This document shows, piece by piece, positions 1 to 11,293 of a stretch of DNA of 34,054 nucleotides; within the stretch, counting starts at the first letter, position 1, and every line of letters begins with the position of its first letter. The notes beneath the pieces were generated by a model. That model made no database searches and had not been told where the DNA came from. It saw nothing but the letters and a program-made list of their open reading frames with translations. The position numbers were made by a program, and so were the translations under genes. The stretch is from Candidatus Parvarchaeota archaeon (GTDB lineage: Archaea > Nanobdellota > Nanobdellia > WJKC01), in assembly GCA_017608505.1 (NCBI GenBank), contig JAFCFT010000011.1:1-34054 (forward strand), given 5' to 3'.

Positions 1-59
1 ACTTTCTTTCCTTTGCTTTTAAGAGCGCTTGCAGTGTAAATCCTCTCCTTCAATTTCAT
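1..59 (-). CDS. partial CDS, N-terminus only (MKLKERIYTASALKSKGKK...), runs off the window
   Basis: ATG on the minus strand at 59..57, open to the window edge. Confidence 0.3.
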   Translation of the reverse strand, partial: MKLKERIYTASALKSKGKK

Positions 60-148
60 GAAGATAAAATAGTAATAAGTATTTTTTAAATATTTAGTCT
101 TTTTAAAAAGACAAAAATTTATAAATAATGGTCTTATATATAAGACTA

Positions 149-1432
149 ATGAATAAGCTGGACGCATTTAAATATATAATAAAAGAATTTAATGAATTTA
201 AATTCCCAAAAATAATTTCAAGGGAACTTAAAATACCAGAAACTAAAAAGATAATAGCATTAATTGGAGTTAGACGCTCTGGCAAAACATTTTATTTTTA
301 TCAGTTAATTAATGCCCTTTTAAAAAAAGGGGTACAAAAAAATAGGATATTATATGTTAATTTTGAAGACGACAGAATTCTGCCATTGAAAATAAATGAA
401 CTAAATTATTTGTTGGAAGCATATTATGAATTATACCCTGAAAATAAAGACAAAGAAAAATATTTCTTTTTTGACGAGATTCATAACGTTGAGGGATGGG
501 AGCTTTTTGTAAGAAGATTATACGATAAAGAAAATGTGAGAATATATGTAACTGGCTCTAGCTCTAAATTATTAAGCAAAGAAATTGCAACTTGTTTAAG
601 GGGAAGACATCTTGCATATTATTTATTTCCGCTTAGTTTCAAAGAGTTTCTGAAGTTTAAAAACGTTATTTTAGAAAAAAATTATGAATACTCGCATACA
701 AGATACAAAATTAAGCAATTGCTAAATGAGTACTTAAATTATGGGGGGTTTCCAGAAGTTGTATATTCTGAAAAATTAAAACAAGACGTATTATTAAATT
801 ACTATGAAATGCTTATTTACAGAGATTTAATTGAAAGATATTCAATAAGAAATATTGTGCTGTTAAAACAACTGAGTAAATTTTTGATAACAAACATATC
901 TTCTATATTCAGCATAAATGCATATTATAAACTTCTTAAAAAAGAGATTAAAATTAGCAAAGAAACCATAATAGAATACTTATCATATTTAACAGATATG
1001 AATTTAGTGCATTTTGTAAAGCTTTTTGACTATTCTTTAAGGGTTCAGCAAGTGAATCCCAAAAAAGTCTATTGTATAGATAATGGTCTTAGAAATGCGG
1101 TCGCTTTTAGGTTTTCAGAAGACGCAGGAAAGTTGGCAGAAAACATAGTATTTATTGAATTAATGCGAAGAGGTTATGAGGTTTATTATTGGAAAAATAA
1201 AAGAGAAGTAGATTTTGTAGTAAAAGAAGGACATAAAATAACAGCAATAAATGTATGTTACTCTAACACAATAAATGAAAGAGAAATTGAAGGGCTTTAT
1301 GAATTTAATGAAATGCACAAATCAAGGATAAAGGAACTCTTGATATTAACTAAAGACATTGAAAAAGAAGAGGGCATAGTAAAATATGTGCCTTTATGGA
1401 AATGGCTTCTAAAGAATCCACAAAATATTTAA
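149..1432 (+). CDS. archaeal AAA ATPase with DUF4143-like C-terminus
   Basis: Walker A IGVRRSGKT, Walker B KYFFFDEIH, C-terminal restriction-like VDFVVK segment; ORF opens at 128 but ATG at 149 (MNKLDAFKY) is the likelier start. Confidence 0.8.
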   Translation: MNKLDAFKYIIKEFNEFKFPKIISRELKIPETKKIIALIGVRRSGKTFYFYQLINALLKKGVQKNRILYVNFEDDRILPLKINELNYLLEAYYELYPENKDKEKYFFFDEIHNVEGWELFVRRLYDKENVRIYVTGSSSKLLSKEIATCLRGRHLAYYLFPLSFKEFLKFKNVILEKNYEYSHTRYKIKQLLNEYLNYGGFPEVVYSEKLKQDVLLNYYEMLIYRDLIERYSIRNIVLLKQLSKFLITNISSIFSINAYYKLLKKEIKISKETIIEYLSYLTDMNLVHFVKLFDYSLRVQQVNPKKVYCIDNGLRNAVAFRFSEDAGKLAENIVFIELMRRGYEVYYWKNKREVDFVVKEGHKITAINVCYSNTINEREIEGLYEFNEMHKSRIKELLILTKDIEKEEGIVKYVPLWKWLLKNPQNI

Positions 1433-1456
1433 GAAAGAGATTCTAAAAAACAAGTT

Positions 1457-1825
1457 ATGGACAAAGAATTAAGCGCAAATATTGAAAGATTGATTAACAA
1501 GTTAGACGGCAAAGATTATGCAATATTCATTAATCCAAAAGAGCCGGAAGAATTTTATGTATTTAACTCAAAGTGCGAGTTCAGCAACAAGCCATTCGCA
1601 CTGCCTGACGAATTCACACAATACTTTGTAAAGCCACGCGAGATATTTTATTTAAAATACGAATTAGGCAAGGACGAGGCAAATAAAATATTAAAAAGGG
1701 CTTTAAGCAAAACAATAGAAGGGGAAACGCGGAACGGGATTGTGTTGCTTTACTCAGAAATAATGATTAATGAATTAAAAGAAAGAATTGAAAAAGACAC
1801 ATTAAATCCTTTTCATTGGCTTTAA
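1457..1825 (+). CDS. hypothetical protein
   Basis: 122-aa ORF, tail-to-tail overlap with argS. Confidence 0.6.
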   Translation: MDKELSANIERLINKLDGKDYAIFINPKEPEEFYVFNSKCEFSNKPFALPDEFTQYFVKPREIFYLKYELGKDEANKILKRALSKTIEGETRNGIVLLYSEIMINELKERIEKDTLNPFHWL

Positions 1826-3466
1826 GCCAAGCAGATGCAAGACTTTGCCCATCACATTCAAATACGCTTTGATTATTTTCAGGCGCGAGCCCTCGTATTC
1901 GCTTCCAATCACAGGGCACTCTTCATAAAATTTGTTGAACAGGAAAGCAAGTCTGTAAGCATAGTGGGCAATTACTGAAGGGTCAAGTTTTTCGTAGGCT
2001 TCTTTAAAAACACTTTGAAACTCATTCATTTTCTTTATTAGCTCGTATTCTACAGGCCTTTCAATAATTATTTTCTGGCGCATAGGACTTTTTATTTTTT
2101 GTAAAATTTTCCTTGCACGGACATAAGAGTATTGGATGTATAACCCTGTGTCGCCTTCAAATGAAAGCCAATCTCTGTAATCAAATAATATTTTTTTGCT
2201 AAGGCTTTGACTAAGCATCCCATATTTAATTGCGCTAATTGTTATTTTGTGGGCTATTTTTTCCCTTGTTTTAATTGAAACCTCTGGATTGCGCTTTTGC
2301 ATTTCAATCTTTGCCAAGTCAAGCATCTTTTCGTATAAATCCGTGAATAAAACCACTTCTCCAGTGCGCGAGGACATTTTTCCGCTTTTTAAGTCAACTA
2401 ATTCGTATGCGACATGGATGCTGTTTTTAGCCCATTCTTTCCAGCCTGCAAGTTCAAAAATTTTAAACAACTGCTTAAAGTAAAATTGCTGCTCAACTCC
2501 TACAACATGTATTATTTTTGTAACTTTGAATTTATTAAATTCTAATTTTACAAGCCCCAAGTCTTTTGCAGGATATAGAGGCAGCCCTTCTTTGCTTACA
2601 ACAACAAGGATGCCTAAATTATGTTTTGTTAAGTCAGCAATTATTGCGCCGTCAGACTCTTTAAGCACGCCTTTTTTCAACAGCTGTCTGGCAATTTTTA
2701 AACCGTCTTTTTCAACATGGCTTTCCCAAAGAAAGGCATTCATTTTTATATTAAGAAGTTTTAACACCTTTTTTATGTGATTAATGCTCCACTCCCTAGT
2801 GCGCTCCCATATTGGCATTAATGACACGTCTCTTTCATAAAGCCTCTTGTTGATTTTTTCAACTTGCTTTTTTAAGAACTCATTATTGATTTTCTTGCTT
2901 GCAAGAGCATAAACAGCGCCAAGCCACTCTCCTTTGTCCCCTTCAGGCTTTAATCCAAGATTCATATATCCCCACAAGCACTTGGCAACGTGAGGGCCAA
3001 TGTCTCCTCCATAAGTGGCTCTTATGACATTTATGCCAGCTTCTTCAAGAATCCTTGAAATCGCCTCGCCAATTACTGCATTGCGCGTATGCCCAATATG
3101 AACGCCTTTATGGGTATTTGGATGGAAAAACTCAACCAGCACGCGCTTAGGTTTTTCTTTTTTTATTAATTTGTTTTTTAACAATTCATTAATTATCTTG
3201 TTAGAAATTGCATCTCTGTCAAAATAAAAATTAATGTAAGGCCCTGCAGAAGTCACGCCTGAAAAGCAAGTCCCTTCAATTTTTAACTTTTTTACGATTT
3301 CGCTTGCAATGTCTGCAGGGTTTTTCTTTTTCTTTTTTGCAAGAACAAACGCAATAGTTGAAGAGACGTCCCCTAATTTTGAATCCTTTGGAATCTCAAT
3401 AAAATAATCCTTTTGCTTTGGCAGGGCTTTTTTCAAGACCTTGATTGCTTCTTTTTTAAAATCCAT
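1802..3466 (-). CDS. argS: arginyl-tRNA synthetase
   Basis: HPNTHKGVHIGHTRNA (HIGH-type motif), KMSSRTGEVV, class I ArgRS C-terminal domain; ORF opens at 3490 but MDFKKEAI at 3466 is the likely start. Confidence 0.93.
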   Translation of the reverse strand: MDFKKEAIKVLKKALPKQKDYFIEIPKDSKLGDVSSTIAFVLAKKKKKNPADIASEIVKKLKIEGTCFSGVTSAGPYINFYFDRDAISNKIINELLKNKLIKKEKPKRVLVEFFHPNTHKGVHIGHTRNAVIGEAISRILEEAGINVIRATYGGDIGPHVAKCLWGYMNLGLKPEGDKGEWLGAVYALASKKINNEFLKKQVEKINKRLYERDVSLMPIWERTREWSINHIKKVLKLLNIKMNAFLWESHVEKDGLKIARQLLKKGVLKESDGAIIADLTKHNLGILVVVSKEGLPLYPAKDLGLVKLEFNKFKVTKIIHVVGVEQQFYFKQLFKIFELAGWKEWAKNSIHVAYELVDLKSGKMSSRTGEVVLFTDLYEKMLDLAKIEMQKRNPEVSIKTREKIAHKITISAIKYGMLSQSLSKKILFDYRDWLSFEGDTGLYIQYSYVRARKILQKIKSPMRQKIIIERPVEYELIKKMNEFQSVFKEAYEKLDPSVIAHYAYRLAFLFNKFYEECPVIGSEYEGSRLKIIKAYLNVMGKVLHLLGLKPMKRI

Positions 3467-3571
3467 TGACAATAATTTAAGAGCAACCACTATTTATAAA
3501 TTAGCTTTCTTTAATACTATTTACTAGAGACACCAACAAAAGCGAAAAGTATTTAAATAAGTTCTAATTTT

Positions 3572-3919
3572 ATGTTGGTATTGGAGGCAAACAAATATAT
3601 GGACGTGCTTCGCGAGTTCAAGGAAATGAGCAAAATGATGGAAGAACTAGCTAATGCTATGTTCATTGATCCATTTAATCATGACTTTTTTGAAGTGTTT
3701 ACAAGAAAAAGACTTGAATTAATAAGAGCCATAATGAATAATGAGCCAAACAGCATTAGGGACTTGGCAAAACTTGTCCAAAGAAACATAAAGAATGTCT
3801 TTGAAGATTTGCAAATCCTTAATGATTACAAAATAATCAGCTTTGTTGAACAAGGCAGGCGTAAAAAACCTGTTGTCAGAAAAAAGACAATTATTTTAAG
3901 TTTTAAAACTATGAGGTGA
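3572..3919 (+). CDS. winged-HTH transcriptional regulator-like protein
   Basis: 115 aa, SIRDLAKLVQRNIKNVFEDLQILNDYKII helix-turn-helix-like; stop overlaps the next gene's ribosome-binding region. Confidence 0.6.
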   Translation: MLVLEANKYMDVLREFKEMSKMMEELANAMFIDPFNHDFFEVFTRKRLELIRAIMNNEPNSIRDLAKLVQRNIKNVFEDLQILNDYKIISFVEQGRRKKPVVRKKTIILSFKTMR

Positions 3920-3924
3920 TATCA

Positions 3925-6900
3925 ATGGGAGAAGTCAAATTAAAAGTTGCTGAAGCATACCAAAAAGACCTTGGCAAAGGCATTATTAGAATAGACTCTA
4001 AGACAATGAAAGAGCTTGGAGTAAATGAGGGAGACTATGTTGAAATAATTGGAAAAAGAGAAACAGTTGCAATGGTTGACAGAGCCTTGCCAGCAGACAT
4101 AGGTCTTAGATTAATAAGAATGGACGGCTATTTAAGGCGTTCAGCAGGAGTTGGTGTTGGCGAAGTAGTAACTTTAAGAAAAGCTGATGTTAAAAGCGCA
4201 ACACATGTTATTCTTGCCCCAGCGCAGGAGGGCGTAAGAATCCAAATAGACCCAGAAGGCGTAAGGAACAGCCTGCTTGGAAGAGCTGTAATGCAAGGAG
4301 ACATAATAACACTTGGAGGAGTTAAAAGGCGCAGAAATATAATGAGTTCTGGCTCGCCGTTTGACGACATATTCAGCGACTTATTTGACATGTCTAACAT
4401 GTTCTCAGGGTTCATGAGGGAATTAAAATTAGTGGTTGTTAAGACAAAACCAAAAGGCCCTGTTGTAATTAGCGAGAAAACTCGAATAGAAATCAGCCCA
4501 GAAGCTGCAAAGCACGTTGAAAGGATTCCTGACATAACTTACGAAGACATAGGCGGCCTTGATGAGGAAATAAGGAAAGTCCGTGAAATGGTGGAACTTC
4601 CATTAAGAAACCCTGAAATTTTCAAGCAACTTGGAATAGAGCCGCCTAAAGGAGTGCTTTTATACGGGCCTCCTGGATGCGGAAAGACTCTGCTTGCAAA
4701 AGCAGTTGCAAATGAGAGCGAGGCAAACTTCATAAGCCTTGTCGGAAGCGAGGTTATGTGCGTCAGTGGTGACACCTTAATACTCACAAATCCTAGCGGT
4801 TATAAAAGAGCTGAAGAATTATTTAAAAAAGTTAAGTCAAGAAAGGTTTTAAACAATCCTGTAACCGTGGAGGTTAAGGATAAATTAATGACTTACGCAT
4901 TAGACAAGGAGGGAAAATTAGTTCCTGCAAGGATTACTCATATTACAAAGCTTAAAGCTGAAAGTGTTGAGTTTAAATTAAGTGATGGTGAAACAATTAT
5001 TACATCTAATAATCAACCATTCCTTACAATGAATTCTAAAGGAGTGCTTGTTTGGAAGAGAGCGAGTGAATTAAGGGAAGGGGAGTGGGTTGCTAAAGCT
5101 GGAAGAATTAATGCAGAATTTAATTCGCAAAAATTGGTTAAGCCAGTATTATCAAAGTCAGTAAAGCCAATTAAAGTGCCTGAAAAGACTAGCCCTGAAT
5201 TATTAGAGTTTCTTGGATTGATGATTAGTGACGGCAACATTAGTAAGGACTTAATGAAAGTAACTTTTTGTAACACTAGTAACGAGTTGCGCGAAAGGTT
5301 TAAGCAATTAGTTAAAAAATTATTTAATATTCCTGAAGAAAGAGTGTGGGGGGATAAGGAAAGGTTAATGATTAATAGTAAGCAATTAAGTGAATTCTTA
5401 ACCCAGAGTTGTGAATTAATTAGTGGTAAGAAGACTGGTTTAAGGATTCCAAGTTTTGTTTTTAAGTGCAGTGAAGAGGAAGTAAGCGCCTTTATTAAAG
5501 GATGTTTTGCAGGCGATGGAACAATTAGCAAAGGAGTTAATGATTATCCTTTAATAAGATATTATTGCAGTGAGAAATTGTTTTTGCAAGAATTACAAGC
5601 TCTTCTTCAATTAAGGCTTGGAATCAAGTCAAGAATTAGTGAATGGAAAACTCCTAAATCACTAATGTACGCGTTGACAATTAATGGGTATGATGGCAGG
5701 GAATTATTTGCTAAAAGGATTGGAGCCTTAACCAGGAAGAAAAATGAAATGCTTGCTTCATTGAATAATTATTCACTAAGGAGAAGTTCACAACTCCTTC
5801 CTTCACTTAAAGAATTATTTTTAGAGATTAAGCATAAATTAGGAGTAAAGTATGAAGAAATTAAGAGTTATCAAAGGTACTTTTATGGAGAGAAGAATTT
5901 GACAAAAAAGGTTTTGAAAAGAATTTATGATAAATTAAGTGCTCATGGAGGTCATGAATTGCTTGAGAGAATTAAAGGAATAATTAATAATGATTTAGAA
6001 TGGGTTAAAATTAAGAGTAAAAAAAATGTTGGAGTAAAAACTCTTTACGATTTCAGTGTTGAAGAGCATGAAAATTTTGTTGGAGGACCATTACTTATTC
6101 TTCATAACTCAAAATGGGTTGGAGAAGCTGAGAAAAGAATCCGCGACATCTTTGAGCAGGCTGAAAAGCAAGCTCCAACAATTGTGTTCATAGATGAAAT
6201 TGATTCAATAGCGCCAAAGCGCGAAGAGGTAACTGGAGAAGTTGAGCGCAGAGTGGTCGCGCAATTGCTGGCAAGCATGGACGGCCTAAAATCAAGAGGA
6301 AGAGTCATAGTCATCGGCGCTACAAACAGGCCAAATGCCATAGACCCTGCACTAAGAAGGCCTGGAAGATTTGACAGAGAAATTGAAATAGGCGTGCCAG
6401 ACACTCCTGGAAGAGAAAAGATATTAAAAATCCACACAAGGAACATGCCTCTTGCAAAAGATGTTGACATAAAGCAACTTGCCCAAATAACTCATGGATT
6501 TGTAGGCGCTGACTTAGAAGCTTTATGCAAAGAGGCTGCAATGAACGTCTTAAGAAGGGTTATGCCTGAAATAAAATTAAAAGAAGGGGAAAGAGTTTCT
6601 CCTGAAGACTTAAAAAAATTGATAGTCACAAACGAAGACTTTAAGGAGGCGTTAAAACTTGTTAGGCCTTCTGTAATGAGAGAAGTCCTAATAGAAGTCC
6701 CTAATGTCAAGTATTCTGACATAGGAGGCTTAGAAAACGTTAAAAAACAACTAAGAGAAATGATAGAATGGCCGCTAGAGCATCCTCAAAGCTTTAAAAG
6801 AATGGGAATCAGACCTCCTAAAGGGCTGTTGCTTATAGGGCCTCCTGGATGCGGAAAGACTCTGCTTGCAAAAGCAGTTGCAAATGAGAGCGAGGCAAAC

Positions 6901-8925
6901 TTCATAAGCGTTAAAGGGCCAAGTCTTTTTTGCATTAGCGGGGACACCCCAATAATTACAGACTTTTGTGGGTTAGTTAATATAAAAGAATTGTACAACA
7001 ATATTGACGGAGTGATAGAATACTCGAGCCCAAAACTTCAAGTTAAAAAACTAAAAAACAACTTTTATACAGCTGGCATAAACAAAAATGGCAAGATTGT
7101 TAAAACAAAAATTGAAAGAATTCATAAAATATTAATTCCTAATACCTACAAAATTCATTTAAGCAATAACAGCGAATTTAAAGTTTCAGAAAATCAACCA
7201 TTTTTAACATTCAGGAATGGCAAAATTAAGTGGATTAAAGCTAGCGAATTAAATGTAGGTGACTTTGTTGCGTCGCCTGCAAAACTTCCATCATTTAAGA
7301 GAAAAATAATATTGCCGTTGCCAAAATATAAACATATAAGAATAATTTCTGAAAATGAAAATGAGTACATAGTAAGGATATTCAGCGCAAAACAAGAAAC
7401 AAAACTTCCTAAGAAAATTAGCCCTGAACTTGCAGAATTTTTAGGATGGTTTGTTGCAGAAGGCTACTTATGCGAATCTAAGGGCACTGTTGCATTATGC
7501 AATCATAATGAGAGCAATAAAAAAAGATTTGCAGATTTGTTTAAAATATTTGTACCAAAATCAAGGATTAAAACCCTTAATGACAAAGTAGTTGTGTATT
7601 CAAGCCCATTAGTGCACTATTTAAAAAATTTGCTTGGTTTAAAGACAGGTCCAAAAGCAGGCAAAATAAAAGTGCCAAGCGTGATTTTTAAGTCAGATAA
7701 AGAATGCGTAATTAGTTTTTTAAAAGGAGCATACTTAGGCGATGGGCATATTGATAAAAATAAAATCGAGTATACAAGCAAAAGCAAAGATCTGTGCAAA
7801 GGAATAATATATCTTCTTAGAATGCTTGGTGTAAGGGCAAAATACTGGGTTAATGGAAAAGGTTATCATAACATAACAATATCTGGAAAAATGGAAATGA
7901 ACAAATTTAATAAAATGTTATTTGGCAAAAAACCGCGTGCAATACATAGATATTATAATGCGCAATATACAATTCCAGATGTAGCAGATTTAATTAAAAA
8001 AGTAATTAAAGATTTAAATATGCGCTATAACAAGGAAATTCCAGAAGGTCTTGTAGAAGGCGTTGTTAACAAAAGAAAAAAATGCGGTTTGTTAAGGTTA
8101 AAAAGAATAATGAAATACATAGAAGCGCAGGCAGCAAAGAATGACTATGAAAGCGACGAATTAAAAACGCTAAGAATTGTAGCTAACGGAGACATGCTAT
8201 GGAATAAAGTAATCTCAGTAAACAATACAAAGAAAAGCATGTGGATGTATGATATTGAAACCAAAAATTCAAGTTTTATAGGAGGAGATGTGCCTTTATT
8301 ACTTCACAATTCTAAATGGGTTGGCGAGAGCGAGAAGGCAATAAGAGAAATCTTTAGAAAGGCAAGACAAGCAAGCCCTGCAATAATATTTTTTGATGAA
8401 ATAGACAGCTTAGCTCCAAGAAGAAGCGGAGGCGAAACAAGCAAGGTCTATGAACAGGTAGTAAATCAACTGCTAACTGAAATGGATGGCTTAGAAGAGC
8501 TTAATGATGTCGTTATCATTGGCGCTACAAACAGGCCGGACATAATTGACCCGGGACTGCTTAGACCTGGCAGATTTGACAGAATAATAGTTGTGCCTCA
8601 GCCAGACAAGGAATCAAGACTTAAGATATTTGAAGTGCACACAAAAAATATGCCTCTTGCAAAAGATGTTGATTTAGCAAAGCTTGCTGAAGCAACAGAA
8701 GGATTTTCAGGAGCAGACATCCAAGCGCTTTGCAGAGAGGCTGCAATGAATGCGCTAAGGGAAAATCTTGAGGCAAAAGAAGTTTTAAAAAAGCATTTTG
8801 ATGCAGCGCTAAAAACAATTAAGCCAAGCCTTAAAGACGAAGACACAAGAATTTACAAAAGATTTGCTGAAAGAGCCCAAAGCGCTGCTGCAATTAGCGA
8901 GGAGATAAACGCTTACATGGGATAA
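3925..8925 (+). CDS. cdc48: Cdc48/VCP-type AAA+ ATPase (N domain, D1, D2) interrupted by two inteins; about 756 aa after splicing
   Basis: Two Walker A (GPPGCGKT) and two Walker B ([16 protein letters not shown]) motifs, N-terminal Cdc48 fold segment; ATG at 3925 preceded by SD gaggtga (track starts at GTG 3916). Confidence 0.93.
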   Translation: MGEVKLKVAEAYQKDLGKGIIRIDSKTMKELGVNEGDYVEIIGKRETVAMVDRALPADIGLRLIRMDGYLRRSAGVGVGEVVTLRKADVKSATHVILAPAQEGVRIQIDPEGVRNSLLGRAVMQGDIITLGGVKRRRNIMSSGSPFDDIFSDLFDMSNMFSGFMRELKLVVVKTKPKGPVVISEKTRIEISPEAAKHVERIPDITYEDIGGLDEEIRKVREMVELPLRNPEIFKQLGIEPPKGVLLYGPPGCGKTLLAKAVANESEANFISLVGSEVMCVSGDTLILTNPSGYKRAEELFKKVKSRKVLNNPVTVEVKDKLMTYALDKEGKLVPARITHITKLKAESVEFKLSDGETIITSNNQPFLTMNSKGVLVWKRASELREGEWVAKAGRINAEFNSQKLVKPVLSKSVKPIKVPEKTSPELLEFLGLMISDGNISKDLMKVTFCNTSNELRERFKQLVKKLFNIPEERVWGDKERLMINSKQLSEFLTQSCELISGKKTGLRIPSFVFKCSEEEVSAFIKGCFAGDGTISKGVNDYPLIRYYCSEKLFLQELQALLQLRLGIKSRISEWKTPKSLMYALTINGYDGRELFAKRIGALTRKKNEMLASLNNYSLRRSSQLLPSLKELFLEIKHKLGVKYEEIKSYQRYFYGEKNLTKKVLKRIYDKLSAHGGHELLERIKGIINNDLEWVKIKSKKNVGVKTLYDFSVEEHENFVGGPLLILHNSKWVGEAEKRIRDIFEQAEKQAPTIVFIDEIDSIAPKREEVTGEVERRVVAQLLASMDGLKSRGRVIVIGATNRPNAIDPALRRPGRFDREIEIGVPDTPGREKILKIHTRNMPLAKDVDIKQLAQITHGFVGADLEALCKEAAMNVLRRVMPEIKLKEGERVSPEDLKKLIVTNEDFKEALKLVRPSVMREVLIEVPNVKYSDIGGLENVKKQLREMIEWPLEHPQSFKRMGIRPPKGLLLIGPPGCGKTLLAKAVANESEANFISVKGPSLFCISGDTPIITDFCGLVNIKELYNNIDGVIEYSSPKLQVKKLKNNFYTAGINKNGKIVKTKIERIHKILIPNTYKIHLSNNSEFKVSENQPFLTFRNGKIKWIKASELNVGDFVASPAKLPSFKRKIILPLPKYKHIRIISENENEYIVRIFSAKQETKLPKKISPELAEFLGWFVAEGYLCESKGTVALCNHNESNKKRFADLFKIFVPKSRIKTLNDKVVVYSSPLVHYLKNLLGLKTGPKAGKIKVPSVIFKSDKECVISFLKGAYLGDGHIDKNKIEYTSKSKDLCKGIIYLLRMLGVRAKYWVNGKGYHNITISGKMEMNKFNKMLFGKKPRAIHRYYNAQYTIPDVADLIKKVIKDLNMRYNKEIPEGLVEGVVNKRKKCGLLRLKRIMKYIEAQAAKNDYESDELKTLRIVANGDMLWNKVISVNNTKKSMWMYDIETKNSSFIGGDVPLLLHNSKWVGESEKAIREIFRKARQASPAIIFFDEIDSLAPRRSGGETSKVYEQVVNQLLTEMDGLEELNDVVIIGATNRPDIIDPGLLRPGRFDRIIVVPQPDKESRLKIFEVHTKNMPLAKDVDLAKLAEATEGFSGADIQALCREAAMNALRENLEAKEVLKKHFDAALKTIKPSLKDEDTRIYKRFAERAQSAAAISEEINAYMG
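4666..4737 (+). repeat. 72-nt perfect direct repeat, copy 1 (D1 Walker A region)
   Basis: gggcctcctggatgcggaaagactctgcttgcaaaagcagttgcaaatgagagcgaggcaaacttcataagc, identical to 6838..6909. Confidence 0.95.
4759..6108 (+). mobile_element. intein 1 in Cdc48 D1 (450 aa) with LAGLIDADG endonuclease
   Basis: GSEVM^CVSGDT...LLILHN^SKWVGE; endonuclease motifs [12 protein letters not shown] and [10 protein letters not shown]; exteins rejoin into continuous Cdc48. Confidence 0.95.
6838..6909 (+). repeat. 72-nt perfect direct repeat, copy 2 (D2 Walker A region)
   Basis: Identical to 4666..4737; bases on both sides differ. Confidence 0.95.
6931..8310 (+). mobile_element. intein 2 in Cdc48 D2 (460 aa) with LAGLIDADG endonuclease
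   Basis: GPSLF^CISGDT...LLLLHN^SKWVGE; endonuclease motifs [12 protein letters not shown] and [10 protein letters not shown]. Confidence 0.95.
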
Positions 8926-8928
8926 GAA

Positions 8929-9630
8929 ATGGGTGAAAAGCAAGTAGACTTGTTCGAGTACATACTCTCAAACAAGCTTACTTGGGAAGGCCTAATAAGA
9001 GACATTGTCAGAGAAGAAGGAATGGACCCATGGGACATTGATGTTGGAAAGCTTGCGGCAAAATACTCAGAAAAAATAAAAGACATAATAGACATAGACT
9101 TTCGCGTCTCAGGCAAGTTCTTGCTTACTGCAGCAATTTTGCTAAAGATGAAAAGCGATTACTTGCTTACAGAATTAGAGAAAAATGAAGATGAAAACGA
9201 GGGGATTTTGCTTTCATTCATTTTTAAGGACATAGAATATCAACTGCGAGACGGAAAACAAGAATTAATTCCTCGAATTCCAATGATGAAAAAGCGAAGG
9301 GTGACTCTCCAAGAATTAATTGATGCTTTAAAAAAAGCAATGGAAGTAAATGAGCGGAGAATACGAAGGCAACAAGAAAACAAAAGAACAGTAAGACTAA
9401 ACATTAAAAAGGTTGATTTGTCTGAAAAAATAATAGAAGTCTACACAAAAATAACTATGCTCTTTAAGAAAAAGAATAGTGAAATCGCTTTTAAAGAACT
9501 CTTGCCAAGCAATGACAGGTTTGACATTGTATGGACCTTCATGCCTTTATTATACTTAAGCAATGACGGAAAAGTGCTATTAAGACAGGAGGAGTTGTTT
9601 GGTGAAATCTACATTAAAAACCCAAATTGA
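8929..9630 (+). CDS. scpA: segregation and condensation protein ScpA
   Basis: Kleisin-like N-terminus FEYILSNKLTWEGLIRDIVREEGMDPWDIDVGKLAAKY, C-terminal winged helix. Confidence 0.85.
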   Translation: MGEKQVDLFEYILSNKLTWEGLIRDIVREEGMDPWDIDVGKLAAKYSEKIKDIIDIDFRVSGKFLLTAAILLKMKSDYLLTELEKNEDENEGILLSFIFKDIEYQLRDGKQELIPRIPMMKKRRVTLQELIDALKKAMEVNERRIRRQQENKRTVRLNIKKVDLSEKIIEVYTKITMLFKKKNSEIAFKELLPSNDRFDIVWTFMPLLYLSNDGKVLLRQEELFGEIYIKNPN

Positions 9631-10081
9631 GGCCCTCTTATTTGCAACGCAAGGCCTAACAATTAAGCAGCTGTGCGAAAAAACAGGCAAAGTTGAACGC
9701 GATGTGTTAAAAGCCTTAAAAGAGCTTGAAAAAGACTATAAAGAACGCGACTCTGCATTTATAATAACCTGCGATGCTGACGTATGGAAACTAACTGTAA
9801 AATCAAATCACGTGCCTTTAGTAAAAGACTTAATTCCAAGCGAGTTTCCAAAAAGCATTCTTGAGACCCTTGCAATAATTGCATATAAAAATCCTGCCCT
9901 GCAGTCAGAAGTTATAAAAATCAGGGGAAACAAAGCATACGATCATATAAAAGAGCTAGAAAAGCTTGAGTTCATCCGCCTAAAGAAAAAAGGCAGAACA
10001 AATGAGATAACACTTGCAGACAAATTTTATGAGTACTTTCAAACAACGCCTGAGAAAGTTAAGGAAGAATTTGATGTCTAA
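9602..10081 (+). CDS. scpB: segregation and condensation protein ScpB
   Basis: IEALLFATQGLTIKQLCEKTG and LETLAIIAYKNPALQSEVIKIRG; GTG at 9602 preceded by aggagg; overlaps scpA. Confidence 0.85.
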   Translation: MKSTLKTQIEALLFATQGLTIKQLCEKTGKVERDVLKALKELEKDYKERDSAFIITCDADVWKLTVKSNHVPLVKDLIPSEFPKSILETLAIIAYKNPALQSEVIKIRGNKAYDHIKELEKLEFIRLKKKGRTNEITLADKFYEYFQTTPEKVKEEFDV

Positions 10082-10100
10082 ATTATATTAAGATTGATTC

Positions 10101-10253
10101 ATGGGCGCGTCCATGGGATTTGGAACAATAGCGTTGCTTCCCATATATAATGCATTTAGCAGTGCAGGACATGGCATTTATTTCACAAAGAAATCCATTA
10201 AAATATGTGAGTATGAACAAGAATTAAATAAAATTGAAACAAAATATTTATAA
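10101..10253 (+). CDS. small putative membrane protein (50 aa)
   Basis: ATG...TAA ORF MGASMGFGTIALLPIYNAFSSAGHGIYFTKK...; below the track's length cut-off. Confidence 0.35.
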   Translation: MGASMGFGTIALLPIYNAFSSAGHGIYFTKKSIKICEYEQELNKIETKYL

Positions 10254-10277
10254 AGAGTTAAATACAAACAAAAGCAT

Positions 10278-10961
10278 ATGCACGCTGGAGAATATATTAA
10301 AATTGAGAATTTAAATTTAAAGACTCTTTATATTATCAAGGAAGACGACAAACTTAAAGGCTGTCAAAAGGATCTTGTTTATTTTTCAAAGCCAGCTCTT
10401 GGACTGATTTATGAGCCAATAATCGAATATTTTAATGAAAAAGAAAAAATTAGTATTGATGGCATAATACATAATGGGTATGTATATGATTATATAAGAT
10501 TTGAAAAAGAATTTGAAGAAAATTACGTGCCTGTTGTGTTATCTAGGAGTGCATTTTTTGGTGAATTTAAAACTGTAGAACTATACAGAATATTTGGCAT
10601 AAATGCTGTGGCAAGACTATATGCTAATCTTACAGCATCATATGAGGATTTTCATTATTTTATAGTAATGCTTCCTAAAGAATTTTGCAAGCCTATTAGA
10701 GAAGAAGATTTAAAATCTGAATTGAAATTAGAAAACCAGCATTATAGTTTGGAAAGGTTTAAACTTGACGAAAAACATGGGATAATTTCTTTTAAAAAAA
10801 TAGGTGTTTTTGAGTTTGTTTCCCCAAAAGAATTTTATACTGTTTTAAAAGACTTTAAAAAATATATAATGCTTTATTATCCTCTAGATGAAGAAATAAA
10901 AAATGATATAATTAATGGGCTTAAAAATAAAACTCTTTCAACACTAATTGAAGCACAATAA
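10278..10961 (+). CDS. hypothetical protein
   Basis: 227-aa ORF, no recognised motif. Confidence 0.6.
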   Translation: MHAGEYIKIENLNLKTLYIIKEDDKLKGCQKDLVYFSKPALGLIYEPIIEYFNEKEKISIDGIIHNGYVYDYIRFEKEFEENYVPVVLSRSAFFGEFKTVELYRIFGINAVARLYANLTASYEDFHYFIVMLPKEFCKPIREEDLKSELKLENQHYSLERFKLDEKHGIISFKKIGVFEFVSPKEFYTVLKDFKKYIMLYYPLDEEIKNDIINGLKNKTLSTLIEAQ

Positions 10962-10993
10962 ACTTTTTATTACAGAAGGAGCTCTATACTTTC

Positions 10994-11293
10994 ATGTTAA
11001 AGTTGAAGAAAATTAGTGAAGTTCTAAACATGAAGGTGTACACTGACGGCGGGGACTACTTTGGAGACATTGAAGAAGCAGAACTTGTTGACAACAGAAT
11101 CTATGGGTGGAAAATAAGGGCAACAAGAGACTCCTTCTTAAGCAGGGCAATAGGAGGAGCAAAAGGAGTAATAGTTCCACACAACTTAGTCAGAGCAATT
11201 GGAGACATATTTATAATTTCAAAAACAGCAATACCAACAGGGTACGAAGAAAAAACTGAAGAAGAACCGCTAGCGCCGATATCAGAGCAATGA
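10994..11293 (+). CDS. PRC-barrel domain protein
   Basis: KISEVLNMKVYTDGGDYFGDIEEAELVDNRIYGWKI, followed by IVPHNLVRAIGDIFII. Confidence 0.75.
   Translation: MLKLKKISEVLNMKVYTDGGDYFGDIEEAELVDNRIYGWKIRATRDSFLSRAIGGAKGVIVPHNLVRAIGDIFIISKTAIPTGYEEKTEEEPLAPISEQ

Noticed and set aside
4128-4535. Antisense ORFs over cdc48, argS, tldE, lonB and the surface gene in the six-frame track
   Set aside because: They lie opposite well-supported genes and show no recognisable domains.
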